Shown here: positions 1 through 9,247 of the stretch, piece by piece
Layout of the letters: each line of letters begins with the position of its first letter
Position numbering within the stretch: the stretch's first letter is position 1
Source: a bacterium
GTDB taxonomy: Bacteria > Patescibacteriota > Minisyncoccia > Phycocordibacterales > Phycocordibacteraceae
DNA length: 48,725 nucleotides
Reading direction: 5' to 3'
Assembly (NCBI GenBank): GCA_021784815.1
Contig: JAJYHK010000019.1
Location: forward strand, 1-48,725
Program-made: the position numbers and the translations under genes
Notes under the pieces: generated by a model
Databases searched by the model: none
The model's input: the letters and a program-made list of their open reading frames with translations, nothing else
What the model was told of the DNA's origin: nothing

Positions 1-285
1 GCTGGCGCTTTCATAGCAAAGCGCGCGACGACCGCCGAAGAGGTAAATAGTATTCTACGCAAAGCCGCGCTGGACGCGCGCTGGGAGGGCATGTTCAACG
101 CGACTGATGACGAGCTCGTCTCCTCGGACATCGTCGGCGAGCCATGCGCTTCGATCGCCGACCTCGGCATGACCCGGGTCGTTGACGGCAACCTCGTCAA
201 GGTACTTGCCTGGTACGACAACGAGATGGGATACACCGAGAGCCTCGTGCGCCACGTGCTCGCCGCTGCCAATGCCAATGCCTAA
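1..285 (+). CDS. gap: Glyceraldehyde-3-phosphate dehydrogenase, C-terminal part (truncated by window start)
   Basis: In-frame from base 1: ...DLGMTRVVDGNLVKVLAWYDNEMGYTESLVRHVL, the conserved GAPDH C-terminus; TAA stop. Confidence 0.95.
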   Translation, partial: AGAFIAKRATTAEEVNSILRKAALDARWEGMFNATDDELVSSDIVGEPCASIADLGMTRVVDGNLVKVLAWYDNEMGYTESLVRHVLAAANANA

Positions 286-748
286 GGTATTCATTGCGAA
301 CGATCACGCGGGCCTCGCACTCAAGCAAAATCTCGCGGCGTATCTGGAGGGGAAGGGGTACGAGGTCGAAGATCTGGGTGCGTACGCGCCTGATCCCGAG
401 GACGACTATCCTGACTTCGTGACGCCGTGCGCTCGGCGCGTTGCAGAGGAACCGGGGAGCTTCGGCATACTCATCGGCGGCAGCGGGCAGGGGGAGGCGA
501 TGGCGGCCAACCGCGTCAAAGGCGCGCGCGCTGCCGTCTTCTATGGCGAGCCCGCCCAGCAACAGACAGATGCAGATGGCACGAGTCTCGGCATGATTGC
601 CTCGGTTCGTGAGCATAATGATGCAAACCTGCTCTCGCTCGGCGCGCGCTTCCTCTTGGAGGATACGGCGCGGACTGCGGTGGACGCCTTTCTTTCGACG
701 CCGTTTTCGGGCGGCGAGCGCCACAGGCGGCGGCTCGCCAAATTCTAG
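278..748 (+). CDS. rpiB: Ribose-5-phosphate isomerase B (start may be 272)
   Basis: KVFIANDHAGLALKQNL..., ILIGGSGQGEAMAANRVKGARAA, REHNDANLLSLGARF motifs; overlaps gap end. Confidence 0.93.
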   Translation: MPKVFIANDHAGLALKQNLAAYLEGKGYEVEDLGAYAPDPEDDYPDFVTPCARRVAEEPGSFGILIGGSGQGEAMAANRVKGARAAVFYGEPAQQQTDADGTSLGMIASVREHNDANLLSLGARFLLEDTARTAVDAFLSTPFSGGERHRRRLAKF

Positions 749-811
749 CTCATCGAGCTCTTCGGCTCACAGGGTGGCGCGTCCCCTTTGATGGCGCGCT
801 ATACTGGAGCC

Positions 812-1552
812 ATGGCAGTCACTCCGGCGGTACTGGCACACTCGCGGAAAGAGTTCGAAGACACGCTCGCATTTCTTGTGGCGATACCGGGTATTTCGCG
901 CGTCCAGATTGACGCGGTGGATGGCGTCTACGCTGCGCCAGTCTCGTGGCCGTACGTCGAGTTAGGGGCGCTTCGCATCATGCGCGAAGAACGCGAGTTT
1001 CTCCCGCACCTCGACCGCCTCGAATACGAGGTCGACCTCATGTGTGACCACGCCGAGCCAGCTATAAGCGAATGGCTCCGGCTCGGCGTCTCGCGGCTCA
1101 CCCTGCATGCCGGAGCATTCCAGGATCCTGTTAGTACGCTCACGCGCTTGCGCCGCGAGTACGGCGGCAGCCGCGTCGCAGGACAGTCCACGGTGACCGC
1201 GTTTGGTATGGCGTTTGGCCCGGATGCGGACGACGCGCTTCTCGGACAAGCGGCACCGCATGCGGACTACATCCAATTCATGGGTATTGATCGCATCGGT
1301 AAACAAGGCGAGCCCTTCGATGCGCGCGTTATTGATCGGGTACGAGCCTTTACTCGGGTTCATCCGAGCGTGCCGGTGCAGGTAGACGGCGGAGTTACCA
1401 TCGAGCATGCGAAACGTCTTGCCGCCGCGGGCGCGTCTACCTTTGTCGTCGGGTCGGCAATACTGCATGCGGTCAATCCGGTTGCCGCATTTGCGGCTTT
1501 TGAGGCGGCGCTGGAGGTCGATTTCTCGCAAGGCGGCATTAATCGCATTTAG
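812..1552 (+). CDS. Ribulose-phosphate 3-epimerase-like TIM-barrel protein (divergent metal site)
   Basis: VQIDAVDGVY, VDLMCDHAEP, VPVQVDGGVTIEHAKRLAAAGASTFVVGSAI match RPE architecture; TATACT 6 nt before ATG. Confidence 0.8.
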   Translation: MAVTPAVLAHSRKEFEDTLAFLVAIPGISRVQIDAVDGVYAAPVSWPYVELGALRIMREEREFLPHLDRLEYEVDLMCDHAEPAISEWLRLGVSRLTLHAGAFQDPVSTLTRLRREYGGSRVAGQSTVTAFGMAFGPDADDALLGQAAPHADYIQFMGIDRIGKQGEPFDARVIDRVRAFTRVHPSVPVQVDGGVTIEHAKRLAAAGASTFVVGSAILHAVNPVAAFAAFEAALEVDFSQGGINRI

Positions 1553-1612
1553 TCGCGCAAAAATCCCCCGGCATGCATTGCAACGCACGTCGAAAGTGGA
1601 ATACTACTCAGT

Positions 1613-1885
1613 ATGCATGAGACCAATCCAGTGTTCGAGGCGTCGCAGGATTACCCGACGCGTTCAGTTCAAGCAGCTTCGAAAAGTATCGTAGTGCGGC
1701 TCATCATGCGAAGCGGCCTCGCGCAGACAGAATCAGCAGCCAATACGATAGCGATCGGCTTTGCTATCATCTGTTTCGCGATTGCCGGATATCTCGCCTT
1801 TGGCGGGTCGAGTGGTATGTCGTCGATGAACTCGCAAACGCCGCCCGTCGGCACGGTAGGACCGGGCGGCATTCCGCAGCCCTAG
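1613..1885 (+). CDS. Small single-pass membrane protein (paralogue-like to 4453..4695)
   Basis: One hydrophobic segment after a MRSGLAQTESAANT motif; packed between rpe-like gene and pseudopilin gene. Confidence 0.65.
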   Translation: MHETNPVFEASQDYPTRSVQAASKSIVVRLIMRSGLAQTESAANTIAIGFAIICFAIAGYLAFGGSSGMSSMNSQTPPVGTVGPGGIPQP

Positions 1886-1886
1886 T

Positions 1887-2477
1887 ATGCGCAGCACGCG
1901 TCGCGGTTTTACGCTTATCGAGCTTCTGGTGGTGCTCGCTATCATTAGCACACTCGCATCGATCATCCTGGTGAACGTGCAGCGTGTGAGGGAGAGAGGA
2001 AACGATACAGCGCGTCTTGCGAATCTTAATGCGATACGCGTCGCGCTGCGGCTCTATGCGGCGGATAACGGGCATTATCCGATTACCGACTGTCAACCGC
2101 AGTTGGGTTCTAACAATGCATGGACCTGGGTGGGGTATGGCGGCTACTGGTCATCTGCACAGGGCTGTACGACAGTGAGCGGTTTTCCGACGGCCGGTAC
2201 GTTTGAGACCATGCTTGCGCCGTATATCTCTCAGCCGGTTACGGATCCATCGGGCAGCATGCCGATCACCTCGGATGCGGGGTACCTCTATATAGGCGAC
2301 GGTACGAACTATTGCCTCATGGCCTATAGGGTGCCGGAGAACATGCTCGATTTCCCGAAAGAAACCTGGAATCTGCAGCGCTGTAGCAGTGTGAATAGCG
2401 CCGGGCAATGCACGGGCGCTAATACGGTCAAGGCCATCTACTACGCGGTTGGTCCAACTTGGGCAAACGGATGCTAG
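1887..2477 (+). CDS. Type IV pilin-like / pseudopilin protein
   Basis: N-terminal RRGFTLIELLVVLAIISTLASIIL prepilin methylation motif, Cys-containing C-terminus. Confidence 0.9.
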   Translation: MRSTRRGFTLIELLVVLAIISTLASIILVNVQRVRERGNDTARLANLNAIRVALRLYAADNGHYPITDCQPQLGSNNAWTWVGYGGYWSSAQGCTTVSGFPTAGTFETMLAPYISQPVTDPSGSMPITSDAGYLYIGDGTNYCLMAYRVPENMLDFPKETWNLQRCSSVNSAGQCTGANTVKAIYYAVGPTWANGC

Positions 2478-2528
2478 CAATTGTATAAGTGCGTGAGCAC
2501 GCAACGGAGCGCATGCTATCTTTTCCTT

Positions 2529-3413
2529 ATGACGCCCACCGAACAAGAAATCGAACGGCTTGAGGCGAAAGCACAGGCGATTCGCGAGACGATACTCGAA
2601 ATGCTCATTGAGGCGGGCAGCGGGCATACGGCCGGTCCGCTGGGTCTCGCGGACATCTTCGCTGCCTTCTACTTCCACATCCTCGCGCACGATCCGAAGA
2701 ATCCTGGCTGGGACGGTCGCGATCGGCTCGTCTTGAGCAATGGCCACATCGTGCCGGTGCGCTATGCGGCCATGGCGCACGCCGGGTACTTTCCGCTTGA
2801 AGAGTGCAAGACGCTGCGCAAATTCGGGAGCAGGCTCCAGGGGCACCCGGAGCGCACGCGCTTGCCGGGGCTCGAGACGACCTCGGGTCCCTTGGGCGAA
2901 GGACTCTCGCAAGCGGCGGCTATGGCGTATGGCCTCCGAATGGACGGAAAGAACAACCGCATCTACTGCATCATGGGCGACGGCGAACAGGACGAGGGCG
3001 AGGTGTGGGAAGCGGTCATGTGGGCAGGGAAGCAGCGGCTCGGTAATCTCACGGCCGTCATCGATCGCAATAACATCCAGATCGACGGCATGACCGAAGA
3101 CGTCATGCCGCTTGAATCGTTGCGCGCGAAGTACGAAGCGTTCAATTGGCACGTGCTCGAAGTGAATGGGAACGATATTCGTGCATTTATCGAGACAGTC
3201 GACGAAGCGAAGGCGATCTATGAAAAGCCGACGCTCGTCATCGCGCACACCATCCCGGGCAAGGGCGTTACGGAGATCGAGTTCGACTACCGCTGGCACG
3301 GCGCACCGCCCGGCGGCGGTCCGGAAGATGTCTGGCCGAAAAAGGAACAGGGCCGCGAGATGCTCAAGGAGCTGCGCTCGTTGCGCGGCCGTTTGCCTCA
3401 CGAATATGCTTAA
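2529..3413 (+). CDS. Transketolase, N-terminal subunit
   Basis: GHTAGPLGLADIFAAFYF, GDGEQDEGEVWEAVMWA..N..NNIQIDG ThDP-binding motif. Confidence 0.94.
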   Translation: MTPTEQEIERLEAKAQAIRETILEMLIEAGSGHTAGPLGLADIFAAFYFHILAHDPKNPGWDGRDRLVLSNGHIVPVRYAAMAHAGYFPLEECKTLRKFGSRLQGHPERTRLPGLETTSGPLGEGLSQAAAMAYGLRMDGKNNRIYCIMGDGEQDEGEVWEAVMWAGKQRLGNLTAVIDRNNIQIDGMTEDVMPLESLRAKYEAFNWHVLEVNGNDIRAFIETVDEAKAIYEKPTLVIAHTIPGKGVTEIEFDYRWHGAPPGGGPEDVWPKKEQGREMLKELRSLRGRLPHEYA

Positions 3414-4392
3414 CCCCGAGGCGCATCTTTGCGATCAGCTGTTTGCCGATGATATTGAGCGCGCGCCGACGCGCGACGGCTTCGGCACGGGAACGGTCGA
3501 GGCAGGCACCACAGACTCGAATGTGCTCGTTCTCTGCGCCGACCTCTCGGAAAGCACGCGCGCGGAGTGGTTTGAAAAGGAGTTTCCCGAACGGTTTATC
3601 GAAGTGGGCATTGGCGAGCAAAATATGGCAGCGCTCGGCAGCGGCTTCGCAGCGGTCGGCAAGGTGCCCTTTATCGCGAGCTACGCCGCGTTCAATCCTG
3701 GCCGCAACTATGAGCAGATCCGCACGACGATCGCGCTCAATCGCGCGAACGTTAAAGTGTGCGGCATGCACGCGGGCGTCTCGGTCGGGCCGGACGGCGC
3801 GACGCACCAGATGCTCGAGGACCTCGGGCTCATGCGCATGCTGCCGGGCATGATGGTCATCGCCCCCGGGGATGCAGTCGAGGCGAAGAAGGCAGTCATT
3901 GCCGCAGCGCGGTACGAGGGCCCCGTGTACCTGCGCTTCGGTCGCGCCGCAACCCCTGTCTTTACGACTACGGAGACGCCCTTTACGATCGGCGCAGCGC
4001 TCCCGCTACGCGACGCCGCGACGCCGCAAGCGGCGCTCCTCTCGACCGGGTCATTGAGCTATGCGGCGCTCGAGGCGGCGAAGCTCCTTGCGGACGAGGG
4101 GGTGGAGACGAGCGTTCTCCATGTGCCGACCATTAAGCCGCTCGATACCGCGGCGATCCTTGCTGCCGCTACTAAGGCAGGGCGCGCAGTGACCGTTGAG
4201 GAACATCAGATCGCGGGCGGGTTCGGTAGCGCCGTCGCGGAAGTTCTCTCTATCGAGCGCCCACTGCCGCTCCTGCGGCTCGGCATCAAAGACGAATTCG
4301 GCCAGTCCGGCGCACCGGACGAGCTCCTTGCGCACTATGGGCTTAGTGCCTCGGGCATTGCCGAATCGGTCCGCGCCTTCGTGCGCGCGTAG
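3406..4392 (+). CDS. Transketolase, C-terminal subunit
   Basis: RFIEVGIGEQNMAALGSGFAAVGKVPFIASYAAF; 8-nt overlap with N-terminal subunit. Confidence 0.94.
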   Translation: MLNPEAHLCDQLFADDIERAPTRDGFGTGTVEAGTTDSNVLVLCADLSESTRAEWFEKEFPERFIEVGIGEQNMAALGSGFAAVGKVPFIASYAAFNPGRNYEQIRTTIALNRANVKVCGMHAGVSVGPDGATHQMLEDLGLMRMLPGMMVIAPGDAVEAKKAVIAAARYEGPVYLRFGRAATPVFTTTETPFTIGAALPLRDAATPQAALLSTGSLSYAALEAAKLLADEGVETSVLHVPTIKPLDTAAILAAATKAGRAVTVEEHQIAGGFGSAVAEVLSIERPLPLLRLGIKDEFGQSGAPDELLAHYGLSASGIAESVRAFVRA

Positions 4393-4452
4393 AGCGCGCC
4401 AGGGGCGTGGATAAATGCCTGCGCGAACGCGGTGCCATGCCATACTGCAGCC

Positions 4453-4695
4453 ATGGCAGACCTGCAATTTGAAGAAGAACAGTACGAAGTGCCGGCAGCC
4501 GTAGCGCGCAAGCCCTCGTGGCTTTCGGGGCTCGTCATCCGCACGGGGCTTGCACAGGACGAGGCGGGCGCGCAGAAGGTGCTTCTCATCGTGCTTGCGC
4601 TTACTATTGTGGCGATCCTCGCGATGAATCTTTTCTCGGGCGGTTCATCAGTGCCGCCGCCGGCACCATCAATCACGGGTGCGCCGGCGGCGTAG
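4453..4695 (+). CDS. Small single-pass membrane protein (paralogue-like to 1613..1885)
   Basis: VIRTGLAQDEAGAQKVLLIVLALTIVAILAMNLF; CATACT 6 nt upstream of ATG. Confidence 0.65.
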   Translation: MADLQFEEEQYEVPAAVARKPSWLSGLVIRTGLAQDEAGAQKVLLIVLALTIVAILAMNLFSGGSSVPPPAPSITGAPAA

Positions 4696-4709
4696 GGATT
4701 CCTCGCCGT

Positions 4710-4883
4710 ATGCATGCGCTCACATACCGGCTCAATGCGTATTTTGCCGTGTTCATCATCACCATCGTCGGTTCGGCGGCGGCGTTGACCATTATTCACG
4801 TCGCGCACACTAACGCGACGCGTATCGTGCAGGGATCGGAGGCACCCTTATACCCGGTACTGTTTGGTCCGAAAACGAAATAG
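4710..4883 (+). CDS. 57-aa predicted membrane protein
   Basis: MHALTYRLNAYFAVFIITIVGSAAALTIIHVAHTNATRIVQGSEAPLYPVLFGPKTK; hydrophobic helix, closely packed. Confidence 0.5.
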   Translation: MHALTYRLNAYFAVFIITIVGSAAALTIIHVAHTNATRIVQGSEAPLYPVLFGPKTK

Positions 4884-4891
4884 CGCTAGCG

Positions 4892-5875
4892 CTATACGAG
4901 CGGCGTGACCGTGTATTCGGCGGGCGCTTCGGCGAGGTATGTTTCAAGCTTCTCACGCGAGAGAAGGCCTCTTTGCGCGCCGATCTCCTGCACCACTGAC
5001 ATGGAATTAACCGGGCCCCAGCGGAGCGCGTCGTCGAGCGGCTTGCCGAGCGCGAGCGCGGCGACAAAGGTCGAGGTCGTGGCATCGCCAGCGCCGGTGC
5101 GGTCAACGGGCGGCTTGGGATCAGGATACATAGGAACATGAAGTTTCCGCGCGCCATCGGAAGCGTAGGCGCCGCGAGGGCCATCGGTTACAAGCACGAG
5201 CCTTGGGCCGAGCGCGTGTAGGCGCTCGAGGAGCTCGGTAATAGCGGTTTCCCCGAGCCCGAGAATACGCTCCGCCTCCTCCTTGTTGCAAGCAACGAGC
5301 TCGCTCGCGCGGTAGAGGGGCGCAAGCTGCTCAGTGCCGAGCGCCATTTCGAAGGTGCTCGGCTGGAAAGCGAGTTTCGTTTCCGGGTGTTCGGTGCACC
5401 ACTGCGCGAGCGCGAGGTGGAACTCAGGTGATCGGCCTGCCGACGAAAGGTAGACCCACCTGGGCGCGACGAAGTCATCGGGAATCGCATAAGGGTAGTC
5501 TTCGTGGCGCACGAGGATCGTGCGCTCGGCATTGAACCACAACACGTAGTCGTGATTCGTCGCAGTGAGCGCGTTCGTACGCACGTAGCGCGCATCGAGC
5601 CCCTCCCGTTCGAAGACGTTCAAAATCTCTTTCCCGTAAGGATCATCGCCAATGTTGGAGAGAAATGCGGTGGAGAGCCCCAAGCGCGCCGCAGCGACGC
5701 CCGCGTTCGCGGCATTGCCGACGCCCGCGACGCGCTTGGAGAATTCATAGGGGATTTTGTCGCCCCAACTCATCGAGATGGTGCAGTTCTCATGATCGAG
5801 GTTGCAGTGCACCTGAGCATCCTTCAGTTTGATAAATTCGTCGACGGTTGTATCGCCAATGGCAATGAAATCCAT
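4892..5875 (-). CDS. PfkB-family carbohydrate kinase
   Basis: MDFIAIGDTTVDEF..., GVGNAANAGVAAARLGL, PPVDRTGAGDATTSTFVAALALG PfkB signature. Confidence 0.93.
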   Translation of the reverse strand: MDFIAIGDTTVDEFIKLKDAQVHCNLDHENCTISMSWGDKIPYEFSKRVAGVGNAANAGVAAARLGLSTAFLSNIGDDPYGKEILNVFEREGLDARYVRTNALTATNHDYVLWFNAERTILVRHEDYPYAIPDDFVAPRWVYLSSAGRSPEFHLALAQWCTEHPETKLAFQPSTFEMALGTEQLAPLYRASELVACNKEEAERILGLGETAITELLERLHALGPRLVLVTDGPRGAYASDGARKLHVPMYPDPKPPVDRTGAGDATTSTFVAALALGKPLDDALRWGPVNSMSVVQEIGAQRGLLSREKLETYLAEAPAEYTVTPLV

Positions 5876-5945
5876 GTGCTCGAGTGTACCACTTGCGGCG
5901 CGCATCTTGTCCACACAGATGCCGCGCCCATGCTACGATTTTCCT

Positions 5946-6941
5946 ATGACCGACCTTGTAGCAGATGCACGATCGCTTGTACCGCCGGGCAAGGGATTGC
6001 TTGCGGCAGATGAAAGCGTGCATACGGCGACCACGCGGCTCGCCTCATACGGCATTCCGTCAACTGCGGAAACGCGTCGGCTCTTCCGTAACCTGTTTCT
6101 CGAGACGCTCGGAGTGGAGGAATACCTCTCGGGCGTCATCTTGTTTGAAGAAACACTCGGGCAGGAGGGCGAGGATCGCGAGCTGTTTCCGCGGTCGCTT
6201 GCAGAGCGCGGTATCGCGCCCGGTATCAAGGCGGACCTCGGCACCGAACCGTTCCCTTCGAACGAAGAAGAGCTCATTACGAACGGTCTCATCGGTCTCC
6301 CCGAGCGGCTCCAGGAGTATAAGAAGCAGGGTGCGCGCTTCACCAAGTGGCGCGCGGTCATCCGCATTGACGGCGACCGGCTACCGACCGCGGCCGCCAT
6401 TCACGAGAATGCGAAGCGGCTTGCGAGCTATGCTAAAGAGGTGCAGATGGCGGGCATGGTGCCGATTCTTGAACCCGAGGTCCTGCTCGATGGCAAGCAT
6501 TCGCGCTCGCGCTCGCGGGCGGTCATTGAGGAGACTATGGGCACGCTTTTCTCGACCTTAGAGGAGCAGGCCGTCGATCGCGCAGGCGTTATCCTTAAGA
6601 CGGCGATGGCGCTCTCGGGGAACGAGAGCGGCCGCAAGGATACGCCCGAAGAGGTCGCGGAGGATACGGTTGCGGCGCTCATGGAAAGCGTGCCGCGACA
6701 GATCGCCGGCGTCGTATTCCTCTCGGGTGGACAGAACCCTGACGAAGCGACCGCGAATCTTGCAGCGATTACGAAGCGCGCCGAGCAAGTAAAGGCGCCC
6801 TGGCCAATGACATTCTCCTATGCGCGGGCCCTTCAAGAGGAGGCGCTCGCGGCCTGGGGCGGGAAAGAAGAAAACGTCGAAAAGGCGCGCGCCGTGTTTC
6901 TCGAGCGCCTGCACAAGGTGGCGGAGGCAGTCCGTTATTAG
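5946..6941 (+). CDS. fba: Class I fructose-bisphosphate aldolase
   Basis: PGKGLLAADESVHTATTRLASYGI, TKWRAVIRI, VPILEPEVL, VVFLSGGQNPDEATANLAAI. Confidence 0.95.
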   Translation: MTDLVADARSLVPPGKGLLAADESVHTATTRLASYGIPSTAETRRLFRNLFLETLGVEEYLSGVILFEETLGQEGEDRELFPRSLAERGIAPGIKADLGTEPFPSNEEELITNGLIGLPERLQEYKKQGARFTKWRAVIRIDGDRLPTAAAIHENAKRLASYAKEVQMAGMVPILEPEVLLDGKHSRSRSRAVIEETMGTLFSTLEEQAVDRAGVILKTAMALSGNESGRKDTPEEVAEDTVAALMESVPRQIAGVVFLSGGQNPDEATANLAAITKRAEQVKAPWPMTFSYARALQEEALAAWGGKEENVEKARAVFLERLHKVAEAVRY

Positions 6942-6993
6942 GAGGTATTAGGAGGGCGACGAGACAATTCGCGGTTTCAAAGGGCTCAAGGCC

Positions 6994-7022
6994 TTGCGTC
7001 TCCTTGTCTCTTGCCGTATAGT
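6994..7022 (+). promoter_or_regulatory. Sigma70-like promoter for rplY (TTGCGT-17-TATAGT), 9 nt from ATG
   Basis: TTGCGT 6994-6999, 17 bp, TATAGT 7017-7022, start codon at 7032. Confidence 0.65.
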
Positions 7023-7031
7023 GCCGCGTAC

Positions 7032-7655
7032 ATGCTTACGCTTTCTGTAGAGATGCGGCCGAAAACCAAGGCGCGCGCGTTGCGCCGTTCTGGCAAGTTG
7101 CCGGGCGTCGTCTACGGCGCTCATCAGGAAGCGATGGTACTTGCCGTCGACGGCCGGGCATTTGAGAAACTGCTCCGCGACGCCGGCGAATCGACTGTCG
7201 TCACGCTCAGCGGCCTTGGCAAGGATCTTCCGGCCCTTATCCACGAGGTCGACCTCGATCCGCTCACGAACCGCCCCCGTCACGTCGACTTCTACGCGGT
7301 GACCAAAGGCGAGAAGGTTGAGGTGGCCATTCCGGTCGAGTACGTCGGTGAATCTCCAGCGGTGAAGGCAGGGGCCCTTCTGGTAAAAGTCCTCCATGAA
7401 ATCGAGGTCAAGGCTGATCCGATGAATCTCCCGTCGCACATCGAAGTTGATATCTCGGTGCTTGCGAATATCGACGATCAGGTCCACCTAGGCGATCTTG
7501 TGCTCCCAGCGGGCGTCGCGCTTGCGGGCGATCCCGAGGAAGTGGTAGCACTCGTGCAAGCCGTCGTTGAAGAAACGGAAGAAGCGCCCTCAGGCGACAT
7601 CAACGACATCGAGGTCGAAAAGAAGGGTAAGGAAGAAGAAGCGCCGGTGGAGTAA
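7032..7655 (+). CDS. rplY: 50S ribosomal protein L25/general stress protein Ctc
   Basis: LRRSGKLPGVVYG, DPLTNRPRHVDFYAV, GDLVLPAGVALAGDPEEVVALV, acidic tail. Confidence 0.95.
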   Translation: MLTLSVEMRPKTKARALRRSGKLPGVVYGAHQEAMVLAVDGRAFEKLLRDAGESTVVTLSGLGKDLPALIHEVDLDPLTNRPRHVDFYAVTKGEKVEVAIPVEYVGESPAVKAGALLVKVLHEIEVKADPMNLPSHIEVDISVLANIDDQVHLGDLVLPAGVALAGDPEEVVALVQAVVEETEEAPSGDINDIEVEKKGKEEEAPVE

Positions 7656-7690
7656 ACGGGTGGCGTACGAGCTGTGCTACACTGGCTCTT

Positions 7691-9109
7691 GTGATGGGCC
7701 GGTCTTTTCTTTTCGGCGCCGCGGCGACGCTCGTCGTCGTTCCGCTTGCGGTATATGCGGCGCAAGCAACCAGTACGCCCTCGTCGGTTCAGCAAGCAGT
7801 AAACAGCCGACAGCAACAGCTGCGGGTGCAGCTTGCACAGATCGAGCAAGAGATCGCGGTGCAGCAGAGCTTGCTCGACAAAGCGCAAAACCAGCATCAA
7901 ACGCTCCAGAGCCAGGTCGATGCGTATGATGCGCAGATCCGGAAGACCCAGCTCCAAATCCAGGCGATTAACGTCGCCGTCGAGCAGCTGAATGGAGACA
8001 TTTCGAACCACAACCAGACGCTCACGAGCCTCTCCTCGCAGCTCTCGGCGGAAAAGGCGTCGCTCGCGCAGATACTGCGGCAGACGGAGATGCTCGACAA
8101 TTATTCTATCGTCGGCCTTGCGCTAGGCTCGCGGGACGTGTCCGGTTTCTTTAGCGACCTCGGTGCCTTCGCGTCAATCAAGAGCGCACTGGCCGCTTCC
8201 TTTGTCAATATCCGCCAGACGAGCTCCTCGACAGAAGCGGAGAAGGAAGCGCTCCAGGCGCGGCTCGCCGAACAAGAGCAGCTCCAGCAGGAGGCGCAGC
8301 TCGCGCAGGACTCCATCCGGCAGCAGGAACAGGCCAAACAGCAGCTCCTCACGGAGACGAAGGGCATTGAGGCGAACTTCCAGAAGCTCATCACGAGCAA
8401 CCAGCAAACCGCAGCGCAAATCAGAAGCGCGCTCTTCCAGCTTCGCGACAGCGCGTCGATTCCGTTCGGTACGGCGCTCACGTACGCCGAGCAAGCGCAA
8501 AAGGCGACCGGCGTGCCGGCGGCTCTCACGCTCGGCATCCTAAAGCAGGAGACGAATCTAGGCCAGAACCTCGGTACCGGCCGCTGGCGTACCGACATGT
8601 CGCCTAGTCGCGATCAGCCGGTCTTTGCCTACATTACACAAACGCTCGGGCTCGACCCGAATGCGATGCCGGTCTCGCGCAAGCCGTCCTACGGCTGGGG
8701 CGGCGCTATGGGACCGGGGCAGTTCATTCCCTCGACCTGGGCGTGCTATGGCGGCTTCGTAAACGCGAACACGAATGACTGCACGAACGCTGCGGGCTCC
8801 CTGCCCATGAGCCAGTTCTGGCAGGGTCCGTGGAAGTACGTGGCGAGCAAGGATCGCATACGCACCCTCACGGGCGGCAATGCGCCGAGCGATCCGTGGA
8901 ATCCTCGCGATGCCATCATGGCGACCGCCATGCTCATGGCGGACAATGGAGCGGCCGCCGGAACGCCCGCGGCCGAGCGTCTCGCGGCGCTGCGCTACTT
9001 TGCGGGCTGGGTAGGCGCGACGAATCCTGCTTTCGCGTTCTATGGCGACGGCGTCATGACCTACACGCAGCAATTCCAGCAAGATATCAACCTCATCAAT
9101 AACTCTTAG
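7691..9109 (+). CDS. Secreted coiled-coil protein with lytic transglycosylase (SLT/MltB-like) C-terminal domain; GTG start, or ATG at 7694
   Basis: Signal peptide, long Gln-rich coiled coil, ALTLGILKQETNLGQN, GYGWGGAMGPGQFIPSTW. Confidence 0.82.
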   Translation: MMGRSFLFGAAATLVVVPLAVYAAQATSTPSSVQQAVNSRQQQLRVQLAQIEQEIAVQQSLLDKAQNQHQTLQSQVDAYDAQIRKTQLQIQAINVAVEQLNGDISNHNQTLTSLSSQLSAEKASLAQILRQTEMLDNYSIVGLALGSRDVSGFFSDLGAFASIKSALAASFVNIRQTSSSTEAEKEALQARLAEQEQLQQEAQLAQDSIRQQEQAKQQLLTETKGIEANFQKLITSNQQTAAQIRSALFQLRDSASIPFGTALTYAEQAQKATGVPAALTLGILKQETNLGQNLGTGRWRTDMSPSRDQPVFAYITQTLGLDPNAMPVSRKPSYGWGGAMGPGQFIPSTWACYGGFVNANTNDCTNAAGSLPMSQFWQGPWKYVASKDRIRTLTGGNAPSDPWNPRDAIMATAMLMADNGAAAGTPAAERLAALRYFAGWVGATNPAFAFYGDGVMTYTQQFQQDINLINNS

Positions 9110-9247
9110 GACTTCTACCTATAGCCACATTGGCGATTTTCGTACCGTTACTGCATGACTTCTAGCCTAGGGAGCTGATTGTGGATTACCCGACATTTCC
9201 GTTGGGCAGCAAGCTATAGTAGTAGTAAGAATATACTAATCATAAAT

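Noticed and set aside
2151-3401. 416-aa minus-strand ORF opposite the pseudopilin/transketolase genes
   Set aside because: Antisense to well-supported CDSs; Arg/Ala/His-rich shadow translation.
3401-3415. Split transketolase as a pseudogene/frameshift
   Set aside because: Two-subunit transketolases are an established arrangement; both halves have intact motifs and a clean ATG/TAA overlap.
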